DNA of 64,000 bases from JALEVB01 sp022768265 (GTDB lineage Bacteria; Bacillota_I; Bacilli_A; Erysipelotrichales; Erysipelotrichaceae): assembly GCA_034168985.1 (NCBI GenBank), contig JAXFJE010000023.1, forward strand, positions 1-64,000, given 5' to 3'. This document shows positions 34,040 to 42,047 of this stretch, piece by piece. Made by a program: the position numbers and the translations under genes. The notes beneath the pieces were generated by a model. That model saw only the letters and a program-made list of their open reading frames with translations. It searched no databases and was not told the origin of the DNA. Position 1 is the first letter of the stretch. The number at the start of each line of letters is the position of its first letter.

Positions 34040-34656
34040 TATTTAGTGCCGAAGATCCGATCGCCCGCATCTCCCAAACCTGGTACGATATAGCCTTTTT
34101 CATTTAGATGATCATCCAAAGCTGCTAGATAGATATCGACATCCGGATGCGCTTGTTGGACCATTTCTACCCCTTCAGGAGCACCAACCAAGCAAACCAA
34201 ACGAATGTCCTTCGCCCCACGTTTTTTGATATTAGTGATCGCTGCTGCTGCACTGCCACCAGTAGCTAGCATTGGATCTAACACCATGACGGTTGCCGCG
34301 CTCATATCCGGAAATTTCGCGAAATATTCATGAGGCTGCAATGTTTCCTCATCACGATACATCCCAATAAATCCTACCTTGCAAGCTGGGACCAAGGCCG
34401 TGATGCCATTGACCAAACCTAAGCCCGCTCTTAAGATGGGAACTAGGACGATATCCTTCGCTAACTTTTGGGTATGACAAGTAGTAATTGGCGTTTCCAC
34501 CTCAATTTCAACGGTAGGTAGATCACGACAAATTTCATAGGCCATCAAGCCAGCAATTTCATCTAGATTCTCACGAAAATCCTTCGTTTTGGTGTTTTTA
34601 TCCCGCATGATCGCTAATTTATGGGTGATCAAGGGATGATTTATCACATGTAACAT
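34039..34656 (-). CDS. upp: Uracil phosphoribosyltransferase
   Basis: This 205-residue pyrimidine salvage enzyme makes UMP from uracil and PRPP. The PRPP loop is in VMVLDPMLATGGSAAAAI (about 124-141), and the uracil-binding GDAGDRIFGTK C-terminus is intact. A GTG opens the frame at 34665, but AAGAGG lies 8 bases before ATG 34656. It is the first gene of the atp operon, a common Bacillota arrangement. Confidence 0.97.
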   Translation of the reverse strand: MLHVINHPLITHKLAIMRDKNTKTKDFRENLDEIAGLMAYEICRDLPTVEIEVETPITTCHTQKLAKDIVLVPILRAGLGLVNGITALVPACKVGFIGMYRDEETLQPHEYFAKFPDMSAATVMVLDPMLATGGSAAAAITNIKKRGAKDIRLVCLVGAPEGVEMVQQAHPDVDIYLAALDDHLNEKGYIVPGLGDAGDRIFGTK

Positions 34657-34675
34657 ATTATTCACCTCTTGTTAA

Positions 34676-34704
34676 ATTATATACCTTTTTAACAATTTTG
34701 ACAC
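34676..34704 (-). promoter_or_regulatory. Promoter of the upp-atp operon
   Basis: On the minus strand GTGTCA (34704-34699), 17 bases, TATAAT (34681-34676). It lies just after the pyrophosphatase gene, with no clear terminator between, so some read-through is possible. Confidence 0.6.
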
Positions 34705-34707
34705 TAA

Positions 34708-36324
34708 TTACTCTTTAAGCAATGATACGACGATCGGTAATACCTGTTGCTTACGGCTGATGATAGCTTTCACAAAGCCTAGCTCATCCATATCTTCAAA
34801 TCCTTCTAAGATCATTTGGGCATATTTACCTACGCTTAACAAATAGGAACCTTTGCCTAGCGGATCAGTAAACATATATAAGATCAGATCATATTCCTGA
34901 TGGGATGCTACCTCTTCTAGATACTTCGCAAAACCATCTTTGATCTTTTGATAATCTTCATAAAAACGACAGCTGCATTGCCCGATGGCAAACTTCTTGC
35001 CATCTTGTCTAAATTCTTTAAAATCGCTATATAGTAAATCTAGATAACTTTTCTTCAAGATCGAATCATTTGCTTCGATCATTTTTTGTGCTAGATCTTC
35101 CAACGTGATCTTTACTTTTTCACTTAGCATCTTGGCCATCTTATGATCAAGCGGTTTGGTCGTTGGGGATTTTAGACATAAGGTATCGCTAATGATCGCC
35201 CCAAGTAAGATCGAGGCCATATCATCAGGAATATCCACCCCTTCATCTAGATACATCTTGGTCACGATGGTTGCACAACTACCAACTTGCAAGCTAGTGA
35301 CATTGATCGGACTTTCGGTCTTGATCCCCCCTAAGCGATGATGATCGACGATCTCTAAGATCTCACCATAATTTAGATCTTTGATCGATTGGGAATATTC
35401 ATTATGATCAACTAAGATGAACTGCTTCTTGGCATAATTAAACAAGTGATAACGGCTGATCGAGCCAATGACATGTTCATCTTCATCTAATAAGGGATAC
35501 ATCCTAAAACGGGTCTTGGCCATCTTAGCCACGACATCTTCGACATATTCATTGTTTTTAAAGCTGATGACCTCGTTGGTCATGATTTCCTTGATGCTAG
35601 TTGATTGAAAGATCATCTGGCTGACCTTCATCGCACTATATGGCGTATACATCACGCTGACCCCATGCTTAATCGCTATATCCAAGGTCACCCCATCGAT
35701 CCAATCCTCGCCAGCAATGATCATCAAGCTAGCCCCATTGGCAATGATGCTACGTTGTACATCGGGGTTATTACCAACGATAACGATGCTATCTTGCCCA
35801 ATGGCCATGCTGTTGGTAAGCGATGGCAACAGTTGGATGATCCCACTGGTCTTAAAGGATACATGTTCATAATAGATCTTACCTTTTAAAGTTTTGACGA
35901 TATTGCCAAATTTAACCTTGCTCATCAAGCTGCTCAAGACCTTTTCATCAAAGGTCCATAAGCTAGTAAGATCGCTCATGCTGACCACACCTAGCAAATG
36001 CTTATCATCATCCACGACGATGACCCCTTTGTTTTTCATCGACAACGATTTATCCAAAGCTTCTTTCATCGTGATATCCGCCGATACCAAGATGGCTTGA
36101 TCATAATCGATATCTTTTAACATGCAGCGTGCACTATAAAGCATCTTAGGGATCTTCACCTTAAAGCGTGACAATAGATATCTAGTTTCATCATTGATAT
36201 CTGATAAAACGGCAGGGTAACAATTATAACCTAAATTTCGTTTTAGATTAGCCAAGGCAATCGCACTGACAACGCTATCACAGTCCGGATTTTTATGGCC
36301 AATCACATAAATTTCTCTTTCCAT
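34708..36324 (-). CDS. Family II Mn-dependent inorganic pyrophosphatase with CBS-DRTGG-CBS insert
   Basis: This 538-residue DHH-family pyrophosphatase drives biosynthesis by hydrolysing PPi. The catalytic half has GHKNPDCDSVVSA (about 9-21), DHN (after residue ~300), VDHHRLGG and the C-terminal DHHA2-type domain ending near SRKQQ. Between the two catalytic parts are a CBS motif (about 70-120), a DRTGG domain (about 135-240) and a second CBS motif (about 250-300). In known CBS-PPases, AMP/ADP inhibit, and ATP or diadenosine polyphosphates activate through this insert. Start is ATG 36324 behind AAGGAG. Confidence 0.93.
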   Translation of the reverse strand: MEREIYVIGHKNPDCDSVVSAIALANLKRNLGYNCYPAVLSDINDETRYLLSRFKVKIPKMLYSARCMLKDIDYDQAILVSADITMKEALDKSLSMKNKGVIVVDDDKHLLGVVSMSDLTSLWTFDEKVLSSLMSKVKFGNIVKTLKGKIYYEHVSFKTSGIIQLLPSLTNSMAIGQDSIVIVGNNPDVQRSIIANGASLMIIAGEDWIDGVTLDIAIKHGVSVMYTPYSAMKVSQMIFQSTSIKEIMTNEVISFKNNEYVEDVVAKMAKTRFRMYPLLDEDEHVIGSISRYHLFNYAKKQFILVDHNEYSQSIKDLNYGEILEIVDHHRLGGIKTESPINVTSLQVGSCATIVTKMYLDEGVDIPDDMASILLGAIISDTLCLKSPTTKPLDHKMAKMLSEKVKITLEDLAQKMIEANDSILKKSYLDLLYSDFKEFRQDGKKFAIGQCSCRFYEDYQKIKDGFAKYLEEVASHQEYDLILYMFTDPLGKGSYLLSVGKYAQMILEGFEDMDELGFVKAIISRKQQVLPIVVSLLKE

Positions 36325-36350
36325 TTATCGAAAAGCTCCTTCATATAAAT

Positions 36351-36379
36351 ATGATATCTAACTATATGAAAGTTTTCAA
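36351..36379 (-). promoter_or_regulatory. Promoter of the pyrophosphatase gene
   Basis: On the minus strand TTGAAA (36379-36374), 17 bases, TATCAT (36356-36351), giving a short leader before ATG 36324. Confidence 0.6.
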
Positions 36380-36413
36380 TGCTTATCGTATAAAGTATGG
36401 ATCGATTGCTGGC

Positions 36414-37640
36414 TTAAGCTTTTTTCGTCGGGATTTCTTGCGCTAATTCGAAGCCTTTTTTCGCTATGATGACCGCAATGACCTCATTGATGACAGCGGC
36501 GGCAGCAATCGTACCTTGAATGATCTGAGCACTTTTAGGATCAGGTCCTTGTAAGATCGAAACCGCAATTCCAGTAAAGACCAATGATACTCCTGAATGC
36601 GGAAGCAAGGTCAAACCAAGATATTTTTTTTCCGTTGGTTCACACCCTGTCATCCACGCTCCAAAATAAGCACCAAAATACTTACCACAAGCGCGCATGA
36701 TGATATAAACGGCTGTAAATGCGCCTGCCCCTAAGATCAAATGATAATCTAGTGGCGCTCCTAAATTTAAGATCACCACGATCATCGCGATACCAAGACA
36801 TGGACCAAAGCTATCCATCAAGCTATGCAAACGCTCCATAGAGATCATATTTGCAAAGGTTGCGGAAAAAGCCATCCCGATCAACATGAAATTTAAAACC
36901 GGTTTAGGCATGATCAAGTGATTGAACAACTCACCAACCACCGTGGTAAAGACGATCAAAGCGATCAATAACCCTAGGCTAGCTTTTTTCGAACGATCTT
37001 TTTGCAGCAGCTTACCTGCCAGCAAGCCAATCAATACGCCAATTATTAGCGGTAACAAGATGACCATGATGATCGCACTGGTTGGCAATTGCCCAACAGC
37101 TAATTTCCCGGCAACAATAGCAATCGTGATAAAAAACATCACACAGCCCACGATATCATCCAAAGCCGCCATCGGGATCAAGGTATTGGTAACTGGCCCT
37201 TTTGCTTTAAATTCTCTAACGATCGATAAAGCTGGGGCTGGCGCTGTTGCCAAGGCAATACCGCCAAAAACAAATGCTAGATAAATTGGAATATCCATAA
37301 AGTAGAAGATCAAGCTAAATGCCAACGCAACCACGAAATAGGTACCTAATGATTGGGTAAGGGTCGTGATGATGATCGCTTTCCCTGATTTTTTGATCTT
37401 TTGCCAAACAAGCTCTGTTCCAATCATCAAACCAACGCTACATTCAAATAAATGGATCATCTTTTCATACCAAAAGGCCTGTAAGATCGTTTCATCAACC
37501 AAGCCTACGGCACAAGGTCCCAAGATCATCCCTGTAATCAACCACCCTAAGATCGAAGGCATCTTGATCTTGGCAAATAAACGGCCGGCAAAATAAGCTA
37601 TGACCACACATAATAACAATCGCATTAAAGATATCATCAT
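36414..37640 (-). CDS. CPA2/Kef-type cation:proton antiporter
   Basis: This 408-residue membrane protein has about 12 helices. It starts with a Kef-like LGWLITGMILGP (about 31-42) and contains the discontinuous-helix region ALATAPAPALSIVRE with AALDDIVG further on, which carries the conserved Asp pair. It lacks the cytosolic RCK/KTN domain of Kef channels. Likely Na+/H+ or K+/H+ exchange. ATG 37640 shares bases with the stop of the upstream TetR gene (TGATG). Confidence 0.88.
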   Translation of the reverse strand: MMISLMRLLLCVVIAYFAGRLFAKIKMPSILGWLITGMILGPCAVGLVDETILQAFWYEKMIHLFECSVGLMIGTELVWQKIKKSGKAIIITTLTQSLGTYFVVALAFSLIFYFMDIPIYLAFVFGGIALATAPAPALSIVREFKAKGPVTNTLIPMAALDDIVGCVMFFITIAIVAGKLAVGQLPTSAIIMVILLPLIIGVLIGLLAGKLLQKDRSKKASLGLLIALIVFTTVVGELFNHLIMPKPVLNFMLIGMAFSATFANMISMERLHSLMDSFGPCLGIAMIVVILNLGAPLDYHLILGAGAFTAVYIIMRACGKYFGAYFGAWMTGCEPTEKKYLGLTLLPHSGVSLVFTGIAVSILQGPDPKSAQIIQGTIAAAAVINEVIAVIIAKKGFELAQEIPTKKA

Positions 37641-38260
37641 CAATCGCTCCCTTTCTCCACGATACCATATAACATGATATCCACTATCTTTAATAAGTAC
37701 GTTTCGTGATCCATGATTACTTGTTTATGATCTTTATCATCACTTAGGTGCTGATAAAAATAACGATTGAACGCTTCTTGAAAAATCACTAGATAATCTA
37801 AGACGATATCTTCGTTTAAATCCTTTTTCAAAGGCAAAGATCTTAAACATGAGCGAAAATATGTCATGCAATAATCATCAAATGGTTTACGCAATTCTTT
37901 GATCATGACCGCTAGATGGACAGGCGGTTGCAGCAACGCGGCAAAAAAGATATTAGCGTAATTAGGATTAGCTTCAAAAAATTGTTGACGATAACTAATA
38001 AAAGTTTCCAGCTCAACTTGTGAAACACCAGCCATCTTTTGCTGCAAATACGCCAATAGTTCATCATAGCTCGCTTTAACACATGCTAGATATAGCTCAT
38101 CCTTATTTTTAAAATTGTGATACATCAAACCTTTAGAAATATGGTTATCCTGACAAATCGCATTGATCGATGAACTTTCATAGCTATTGGTGCCAAATTC
38201 TTTCAAGGCTCCCGCCATGATCCTTCTTTTGGTTTCTAATGTTTTTTCCTGTTTTTTCAT
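37640..38260 (-). CDS. TetR-family regulator of the antiporter
   Basis: This 206-residue repressor has an N-terminal HTH (about 7-52: ETKRRIMAGALKEFG ... HISKGLMYHNFKNKDEL) and a helical ligand-binding domain. The frame is open from 38326, but GGAGG sits 4 bases before ATG 38260, and TetR proteins begin close to the KRRI motif. It forms a two-gene operon with the antiporter, and the palindrome at 38270-38297 is its probable own operator. Confidence 0.9.
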   Translation of the reverse strand: MKKQEKTLETKRRIMAGALKEFGTNSYESSSINAICQDNHISKGLMYHNFKNKDELYLACVKASYDELLAYLQQKMAGVSQVELETFISYRQQFFEANPNYANIFFAALLQPPVHLAVMIKELRKPFDDYCMTYFRSCLRSLPLKKDLNEDIVLDYLVIFQEAFNRYFYQHLSDDKDHKQVIMDHETYLLKIVDIMLYGIVEKGSD

Positions 38261-38269
38261 AACGCCTCC

Positions 38270-38297
38270 ATATAATAGACCACGAAGTCTATTATAT
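38270..38297. promoter_or_regulatory. Operator of the TetR-antiporter operon
   Basis: ATATAATAGAC (38270-38280) and GTCTATTATAT (38287-38297) form a perfect 11-bp inverted repeat with a 6-bp spacer, touching the Shine-Dalgarno site of the tetR gene. A weaker ATAGAC...GTCTAT pair lies at 38337-38362. Confidence 0.72.
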
Positions 38298-38413
38298 GAG
38301 CGCATATTTCTACCGTCAACCATCATTGGTCGTTAAATAGACACCATCTGCTGATTGTCTATGCGCATGATCAGCTGTTTCCGTGATATCTTCTAATAAA
38401 TCCCGTTAAAAAT

Positions 38414-38422
38414 ATGCTATAC
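38414..38422 (+). promoter_or_regulatory. Extended -10 promoter giving a probably leaderless mRNA
   Basis: TGC-TATACT (38414-38422) lies 7 bases before the ATG at 38430, and no Shine-Dalgarno sequence is present. The -35 is poor. The transcript would start at or next to the initiation codon. Confidence 0.5.
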
Positions 38423-38429
38423 TATTAAC

Positions 38430-39554
38430 ATGAAAATTTTGATTGCGCCCATGAATTACATCAGTAAAAATCTTTCCTGTGCTTATAAGATCAAGCGTTT
38501 GGCACAGGCTTTTGATGATGTTGCCATCGTAGGAAATGCGGAATATCATAATAAGAACTACCCTTTCTTTCCTACCAAGACCTTGCGCTATTCCTCCTTG
38601 CGCCTTAATCAAAATAACAAGTTGGAGATCAAAAGCTTTGATGAATTCTTATATCACTACAAATTGTTAGATAAGTTGACCTGTATCGAAGAGATCGAAA
38701 CGATCATCAAAGCGATCAACGAATATAAACCTCAAGCAATCTATACTCATTATAATCTCAACGCGATCATCGCTGCTTTGCTGACCAATACCAAATGCTA
38801 TGGTACCTATAGCTATTATTTGCATCGTAAAACGATCAATGCCAAGGCGATCAACGCTTTAAATCGCATCCTTTCGCACTATCAATTGCCGCAGGTTTTA
38901 TCCTTAAATGAACTATACGAAAAGTTAGATCATAAGTTCATCTTTTCTAGCGCCAACTATCAGCCTGTCGTAGAAGATGAAAAGACCACTTTTGTGGGTG
39001 AAGATATCGATGATATCTGCAGCAGCTATGATAAACACATCGTGGTAAGCCTAGCTAATGCGATCATTCCCGAAAAAAAGCAGATCAAGATCATCAAAGA
39101 AGCTTTTTTACATGGTCCCTTTGATGTCGATATGTGCAGCAACAAGACCGTTTATGATGAATATAACCTTCATATCAGTAACAATTTGATCATGTCTAAG
39201 AGCTTAAAGGATGCCAGCGTCTTTATCCATGATGGTAGCGATGTCAACACCTACCTTGCCTTACAATATCGTGTTCCGCAGATCATCATTACCAACAATT
39301 TTTATACCCATCAAGCTAATGCAAGCATCATGTATAAAAATAATGGCGCTTTTCGTTTAAGCCAAAGCTTATTCAACGTCAAATACATCTATGAAGATTT
39401 TAAGGCCTTGATCGATAATGACAAGTATCAAAGAAACATGCAAGAGCTTGCAGCCTATTTTCAGCCTTATGGCGGTTGCGCCAAGATCAAAGCTATCATC
39501 GAGCAAACCAACAAAAATGATCAAGAAGATCAAAGCACTAGAAATGAACTCTAG
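38430..39554 (+). CDS. Glycosyltransferase-like (GT-B fold) protein
   Basis: This 374-residue protein resembles UDP-glycosyltransferases of the MGT/GT1 kind. There is an N-terminal Rossmann half (MKILIAPMNYISK ... IYTHYNLNAIIAALL). In the C-terminal half VFIHDGSDVNTYLAL and VPQIIITNNFYTHQANA take the place of the HGG...PQ...DQ nucleotide-sugar loop. The exact donor-binding residues are changed, so the activity and substrate are uncertain. It is divergent from tetR. Its stop lies inside a terminator hairpin. Confidence 0.65.
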   Translation: MKILIAPMNYISKNLSCAYKIKRLAQAFDDVAIVGNAEYHNKNYPFFPTKTLRYSSLRLNQNNKLEIKSFDEFLYHYKLLDKLTCIEEIETIIKAINEYKPQAIYTHYNLNAIIAALLTNTKCYGTYSYYLHRKTINAKAINALNRILSHYQLPQVLSLNELYEKLDHKFIFSSANYQPVVEDEKTTFVGEDIDDICSSYDKHIVVSLANAIIPEKKQIKIIKEAFLHGPFDVDMCSNKTVYDEYNLHISNNLIMSKSLKDASVFIHDGSDVNTYLALQYRVPQIIITNNFYTHQANASIMYKNNGAFRLSQSLFNVKYIYEDFKALIDNDKYQRNMQELAAYFQPYGGCAKIKAIIEQTNKNDQEDQSTRNEL

Positions 39555-39567
39555 TGCTTATTTTTTT
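39533..39567 (+). terminator. Terminator of the glycosyltransferase-like gene
   Basis: A 10-bp stem AAGCACTAGA (39533-39542) with TCTAGTGCTT (39550-39559) is followed by T's to 39567. The gene stop is within the 3' arm. The T-run overlaps the end of the convergent gene at 39566. Confidence 0.82.
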
Positions 39568-42043
39568 AAGCGTTGATAAAGATGAAGCGCACTTCCCCAT
39601 CCATGTCTTGATGGATGCCTGAGAAGTTATTATACGCTTTGGAAGCGGATAATAGCTCATTAGCTTTATTGATCAATTCATCCATTTGACCATTTACGCT
39701 TGTTGCTAATTGATTGATTCCCTCTTGATCAAAGCTAGTCATGCCTTGATGTAATTGCTTAGCACCATCATCTAACTGTTTCGCCCCAGCGACCAACAAA
39801 TTTGAACCATCTTGCAAGCTATCGATGCCATTAACTAGTTTATTAGCGCCATCATTTAATTGACTGCTACCTTTAGCCAAGCTATCTGCGCCTTGGGTAA
39901 GCTTATCCATGCCTGATGCTAAACCTTGTTCGCTTGCGACACCTTGATATAATTGTTGACTGCCGTTGGCTAATAAGGCTAAACCTTTATCGACTTGTGG
40001 CAATAGACCGTTTTCACCATTCACAGCGGCATTTAAACTTGCGCTACCTTGAGCGACTAGTTCGATGCCACCTGCTAAAACTTCGCTACCTTGTTGTAGC
40101 TGCGTAGCTCCTGGCAATAAGGTAGTTGCCATGCTTTGTTGTAATTGTTGCATGCCATTTACGATTCCCGCATTATCTCCTTGCTGCCCATTCATTGCTA
40201 CATTAACCTGACTAGCAGCTTGCAACAAGCTACCTAGCGAACCATTTAATTGCTTTAAGCCATCATTGATACCTTGGGCTAAGGTCAAAGCTTGTTCCGT
40301 GTTAGGATTGCTCAATGTCAAGGTATAATTATCAATGCTGCCATATGCATTGTTGATCACGATATCATTAAGGATGACATCTTCTAAAGTGGCATTAGAG
40401 ATATAGGCATCTGCTAGCGTTACTGTAGTATCCATCGTTTTTGGTTGTTGAAGATTAGTGATCGCTTGATTGATAGCGGCCACCGTTTCGGGATTAGCTT
40501 CTTGATCAAGATGGGCTAGGGCTTCATTTAAGCTAGCGATAACCTCACCATATAAGCTATTTCCATCCACTGCAACTTGCACACTGCCACTCGCACTGCC
40601 CCGCGCATTAGCACTTACCCTCGCACTAACATCACCATGGACATTATTTAAAGCTATATCTTGCAAATTAACATTAACCTGTTGTTGGCTATTATCCTTC
40701 ATTTGTTGCAACAAAGCTTTTAATTGTTCACTGCTTTGATCCAAAGCACTTACTGCTTGTTGCCCTTGACCTAAGCCAGCATTGATTGCTGTTGTTGCTT
40801 GGGCAACCCCATTTATCCCTTCTGCTAATTTTCCTGTTGCTTCACTTGCTTGACTAATTCCTTGTTGTAAGGCTCCACTACCATTTTTTAAGGCATTGGC
40901 CCCATCTTTGATGCTTAAAACGCCTTGTTGTTGATTACCTTTGTTCATAGCGTCATCGATCATTTGAACTCCTTTACTTAAAGCTGGCAACGCTTGTTCG
41001 GCTTTTAATTGGGCTTCCATGCTTAAGATGCCATCATGCAAGCTTTTTAAACCAGGAACCAATTCTTCTTTAACTTTAGTGTTAGCTGTTTGCAAACCTT
41101 CGTGTAAGTTATTAGCGCCAGCTTTAAGTGAACTGCTGCCATCCACCAATAAATTACCGCCTTCTGCTAATTTTGTGATTCCAGCTATTAGCTCATTCGA
41201 TTTTAGATTTAAGGTATCCAAGCCATCTGCCAAGGTCTTAGAACCAACTACCAGTTGTTGTGAAGCATCTTGTAGTTGAGCTATTGCTGTTTCTAGCTTA
41301 TCAACGGTATCGATCTTATCTAATTCTAGCTCATTGAAGATGCTATTGGTTGCGATCGTAACACTATCCAATCTTTCAAAATCTTTAACTTGGGCTTCAA
41401 AATTAAATTCACTTGGAATATCAATTCCCTCAATACCTAGCTCATTGCTTAAGGAAGGAATGCCAAAACCAACGATGATATGACGATCACCATCTGATAA
41501 GATATTCCCATTATCGATCTTAAGCTGACTAAAATGTTGTTCATCAGCCATGATGCTGGTTACCATCACAAATGGCACATAATCTTTCGTGTTAGCTAAG
41601 CTATTTTCATAATGATAAGTTACTTTTAAATGCCCGCTTTTTCCTTTTAGTTCTTGTAGATCCATTTTTTTACCATCTAATTCATACGTTATGCTAAGGG
41701 CTACTGGTAATTGTTGATCAGTGGTCCCTTGATAACAAATATCCTGTTTATCAACTTGCCATTGCAAAGCTTGATCATCTTGCGCAAAGCTTTCATTGCC
41801 TTTGACATTAGCGATTTGCTGCAAGTTGGAAATATCATCAACATTTTTCAAGCCTTGAACATTTTGTAACAAATCTGAAACGATCACTTCTTGTTTATGA
41901 CCTTCACCATCGATCTTGACATAGACGGTTTCATCTTTTTTGACTTTATCTTCCTTAGCATTGACGTTAAGAACATTAACGCTTGCGCTCATCATTAACA
42001 TCATTGCTAAGCCATAATTACATATCTTCCCAATTCTTTTCAT
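39566..42043 (-). CDS. Secreted heptad-repeat (xxxLxxG) protein paired with an MMPL exporter
   Basis: This 825-residue protein has an N-terminal signal peptide (about 1-30, ending near NVNAKE). An N-terminal domain of about 200 residues follows, then long helical stretches built of Leu/Gly heptads (LxxGxxxLxxG: GANNLHEGL, GANALKNGS, GSSQLNDGANKLVNG and so on). A central beta-rich insert is at about 460-590. The C-terminus (HQDMDGEVRFIF) resembles that of YhgE/Pip-type repeat proteins. These are thought to act with MMPL/RND exporters or secretion machines as an extracytoplasmic adaptor. It starts 4 bases after the MMPL stop. ATG 42043 follows GGAGG by 8 bases (TTG 42058 rejected). Confidence 0.8.
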   Translation of the reverse strand: MKRIGKICNYGLAMMLMMSASVNVLNVNAKEDKVKKDETVYVKIDGEGHKQEVIVSDLLQNVQGLKNVDDISNLQQIANVKGNESFAQDDQALQWQVDKQDICYQGTTDQQLPVALSITYELDGKKMDLQELKGKSGHLKVTYHYENSLANTKDYVPFVMVTSIMADEQHFSQLKIDNGNILSDGDRHIIVGFGIPSLSNELGIEGIDIPSEFNFEAQVKDFERLDSVTIATNSIFNELELDKIDTVDKLETAIAQLQDASQQLVVGSKTLADGLDTLNLKSNELIAGITKLAEGGNLLVDGSSSLKAGANNLHEGLQTANTKVKEELVPGLKSLHDGILSMEAQLKAEQALPALSKGVQMIDDAMNKGNQQQGVLSIKDGANALKNGSGALQQGISQASEATGKLAEGINGVAQATTAINAGLGQGQQAVSALDQSSEQLKALLQQMKDNSQQQVNVNLQDIALNNVHGDVSARVSANARGSASGSVQVAVDGNSLYGEVIASLNEALAHLDQEANPETVAAINQAITNLQQPKTMDTTVTLADAYISNATLEDVILNDIVINNAYGSIDNYTLTLSNPNTEQALTLAQGINDGLKQLNGSLGSLLQAASQVNVAMNGQQGDNAGIVNGMQQLQQSMATTLLPGATQLQQGSEVLAGGIELVAQGSASLNAAVNGENGLLPQVDKGLALLANGSQQLYQGVASEQGLASGMDKLTQGADSLAKGSSQLNDGANKLVNGIDSLQDGSNLLVAGAKQLDDGAKQLHQGMTSFDQEGINQLATSVNGQMDELINKANELLSASKAYNNFSGIHQDMDGEVRFIFINA

Positions 42044-42047
42044 CTTT

